From NCBI GenBank assembly GCA_030610725.1, contig JAUWRE010000038.1:1-8308 (forward strand): a stretch of DNA of 8,308 bases, written 5' to 3'. Each line of letters begins with the position of its first letter. The first letter of the stretch is position 1. Below the pieces are notes generated by a model. That model had not been told where the DNA came from, ran no database searches, and saw only the letters and a program-made list of their open reading frames with translations. Shown here one piece after another: positions 6,670-8,308 of the stretch. The stretch is from Candidatus Aerophobota bacterium (GTDB lineage: Bacteria > Aerophobota > Aerophobia > Aerophobales > AE-B3A). The position numbers were made by a program, and so were the translations under genes.

Positions 6670-8265
6670 TTAGCCAGGTAAAATCTTCCAATCCTTAATA
6701 TGCTCACCCCCCATGGGAGCATATGTCCTTTCGACATAAGGCTTGGTCAAAACAACCCGGGTATACCAGTAGATAGGAGCGATGCCAGCATCTGTATCAC
6801 AGAGAATTCTCTCCGCTTTCTTATACATTTCTATCCTTTTAGCAGGATCAAATTCGCGGGCAGCTTCCTCTACCAGCTTATCATATTCTGGATTGGAGAA
6901 ATTGGCGTAGTTCGACTCGGATTTAGAGTTAAATACGTCATTCAGCCAGTTATTGGCATCCGGGTAATCTGCGCACCAACCCAGTCGGTAAATCTGGGGA
7001 GCATCCTCAACGCAAGTCTTCAAATAGACCCCCCACTCCTGGTTAGCCAGGTTTATCTTTACATTCAGTACTTGCTGCCACATAGCTTGAATAACCTGGG
7101 CAATTTTCCGATGGCTTTCACTGGTATTAAACATTAAAGTAACAACAGGAAAGCCTTCTCCTCCAGGATAACCAGCTTCGGCAAGAAACGCCCGCGCTTT
7201 TTCTGGATTAAAAGGATGTCCAATTTCTTCAGCCGGGTCAACCCAGCCGAAGATTCCCGGGCAGGAAAAAGTGGTGGCCGGTTTCTGTTCTCCCTTAAGA
7301 ACGGTGGCAATTAGGGTTTCCCGGTCAATAGCTGAGGCAAAAGCCTTTCGCACCAGTGGATTGTCAAAAGGGAATTTTTCATTGTTAAAGCCGTAGTAGT
7401 AGGTACAGAGCCTGGGAGCTATATAAAGCTCTTTACTCAATACAGGGTCTGCTTTTATTCTATCCATATCCTCAAGAGGTACAGTTTCCTGCACATCCAG
7501 CTCTCCACCTTCGTACAGGGACTGAGCAGTAGAGGCCTCTGTCACCATCATACAGTAGATTTCATCAATCTGAACCTTATCTGCCTCATAGGAATCGGGA
7601 TTTTTCACCATAACTAAATAGTCGTCATGAACCCACTCTTTTAGTATGTAATGACCATTGGTGACAATATTTTCCGGCTCTGTCCATTTGTCACCCCACT
7701 TTTCGATACATTCCTGGGGTTGAGGTCTGGCTATCCACATACCGGCTATGGCTGGAAAATATCCGGCAGGATGATTCAATTCAAAACGCACTATGTAGTC
7801 TCCTACTGCCTTGACGCCTACTACACTAGCATCTTCCACCTCTCCTGTATTGTAGTCCTGTGCTCCCTTAATGACATAAAGCACATAAGCGTAATCTGAG
7901 GCGGTAGCCGGATTAAGGGTCCTCTTTACTCCGTATTCCACATCATAAGCTGTAACAGGCTTTCCATCAGTCCATTTAACATCATCTCGCATAATAAATG
8001 TCCAGACCAGTCCATCATCAGAAGCAAACCAATTCTTGGCCAATTCAGGGATGACCTCCATTGTTTCATCGTCGTAATCGGTTAGACCAAGAAAAAGCTG
8101 CTCATCTACAAATACAGAGGTAGTATCAGTAGCCAGAGCAGGATCAAGGGTGGGTGGTTCGGTGCTTAAATTCCAGCGGAGCACTGTCTTTGCTCCAACA
8201 GGTAACGCCAGTATGCTTACACACATTAGAGTAATTATACCCAGCACTATGGTGCCTTTTTTCAT
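6670..8265 (-). CDS. oppA: Oligopeptide-binding protein, OppA-like (SBP_bac_5)
   Basis: The extracytoplasmic receptor that binds peptides and delivers them to OppB/OppC; 531 residues, normal for the family. A signal peptide (1-25) runs MKKGTIVLGI... to LPVGA, with cleavage probable before K26. C15 lacks a lipobox, so the protein is probably free rather than a lipoprotein. Family landmarks are STEPPTLDPA (34-43), FIMRDDVKWTDGKPVTAYDV (90-109), VRKAFASAIDR (305-315) and GWCADYPDANNWL (429-441). GWCADY and LCTYYY (286-291) match enterobacterial OppA, where these cysteines form the single disulfide; here they are C287 and C431. Five further cysteines (186, 238, 335, 418, 489) are present. The start at 8263-8265 is preferred over an in-frame ATG at 8301 because AGGAGG lies six bases upstream and the signal peptide starts there. 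It is the first operon gene in view. The ligand is unproven; other SBP_bac_5 members bind nickel, opines or sugars. Confidence 0.93.
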   Translation of the reverse strand: MKKGTIVLGIITLMCVSILALPVGAKTVLRWNLSTEPPTLDPALATDTTSVFVDEQLFLGLTDYDDETMEVIPELAKNWFASDDGLVWTFIMRDDVKWTDGKPVTAYDVEYGVKRTLNPATASDYAYVLYVIKGAQDYNTGEVEDASVVGVKAVGDYIVRFELNHPAGYFPAIAGMWIARPQPQECIEKWGDKWTEPENIVTNGHYILKEWVHDDYLVMVKNPDSYEADKVQIDEIYCMMVTEASTAQSLYEGGELDVQETVPLEDMDRIKADPVLSKELYIAPRLCTYYYGFNNEKFPFDNPLVRKAFASAIDRETLIATVLKGEQKPATTFSCPGIFGWVDPAEEIGHPFNPEKARAFLAEAGYPGGEGFPVVTLMFNTSESHRKIAQVIQAMWQQVLNVKINLANQEWGVYLKTCVEDAPQIYRLGWCADYPDANNWLNDVFNSKSESNYANFSNPEYDKLVEEAAREFDPAKRIEMYKKAERILCDTDAGIAPIYWYTRVVLTKPYVERTYAPMGGEHIKDWKILPG

Positions 8266-8270
8266 CACTA

Positions 8271-8280
8271 ACCTCCTTTT
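8271..8280 (-). promoter_or_regulatory. Strong Shine-Dalgarno of oppA
   Basis: The minus strand reads AAAAGGAGGT, near-perfect complementarity to the 16S rRNA 3' end, with AGGAGG six bases before the oppA ATG. It decides the start in favour of codon 13 of the longer open frame and is the strongest ribosome site in the window, consistent with high binding-protein expression. The remaining bases to 8308 are A/T-rich and show no recognisable promoter boxes. Confidence 0.85.
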
Positions 8281-8308
8281 GAAAAGTTTTAATTCCTTCA
8301 TTCCTTAA

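Noticed and set aside
8219..8223. Lipobox for OppA at C15 of the signal peptide
   Set aside because: The residues before C15 are T-L-M; methionine at -1 does not fit the lipobox, and an ordinary LPVGA cleavage site follows.
8266..8301. Longer oppA start at 8299-8301 (12 more residues, MKELKLFKRRLV)
   Set aside because: It has AAGGA touching the ATG with no spacer and would bury the strong AAAAGGAGGT site inside the gene. The internal ATG gives a standard signal peptide and ideal spacing.

Overview
The window is an almost complete bacterial oligopeptide ABC-transporter (Opp/Dpp-type) operon with two passengers. Every supported gene is on the minus strand, so transcription runs from high to low coordinates: oppA (6670-8265), an intercistronic hairpin (6604-6640), oppB (5657-6574), oppC (4677-5636), a thioredoxin/CcdA-type membrane redox protein (3365-4660), oppD (2333-3310), oppF (1365-2336), and a nicotinate phosphoribosyltransferase, pncB (185-1339). 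Gaps are short (16-95 bases, with a 4-base ATGA overlap between oppD and oppF), so one transcript is likely. No promoter is visible; it should lie beyond the right edge, where only 43 bases precede the oppA start.

How the parts work together: OppA would capture peptides outside the inner membrane, OppB and OppC form the channel, and OppD and OppF supply ATP hydrolysis. The hairpin after oppA probably lets the binding protein be made in excess. The inserted membrane protein has an outward-facing thioredoxin domain (CEAC) joined to a CcdA/DsbD-like electron-carrying membrane domain. The mature OppA has seven cysteines, including the pair matching the known OppA disulfide. The operon may therefore encode both a peptide transporter and the thiol chemistry to maintain its binding protein or reduce its cargo; this is inference. 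PncB would recycle nicotinate to NAD and is of the archaeal/thermophile-like type with a four-cysteine zinc knuckle.

The organism is a bacterium: Shine-Dalgarno sites are good and the operon is bacterial in style. GC content is moderate to low. OppA has a cleavable signal peptide without a lipobox, which fits a cell with an outer membrane. An uncultivated deep-branching lineage (Atribacterota-, Aerophobota- or Omnitrophota-like) is a guess only.

The left 184 bases hold no gene but carry two short degenerate heptamer repeats and a pyrimidine-rich tract. No stretch longer than 300 bases lacks a gene. The most interesting items are the redox gene inside the transporter operon, its unusual domain order and extra CxxC, and the strand-specific 16-bp hairpin after oppA.
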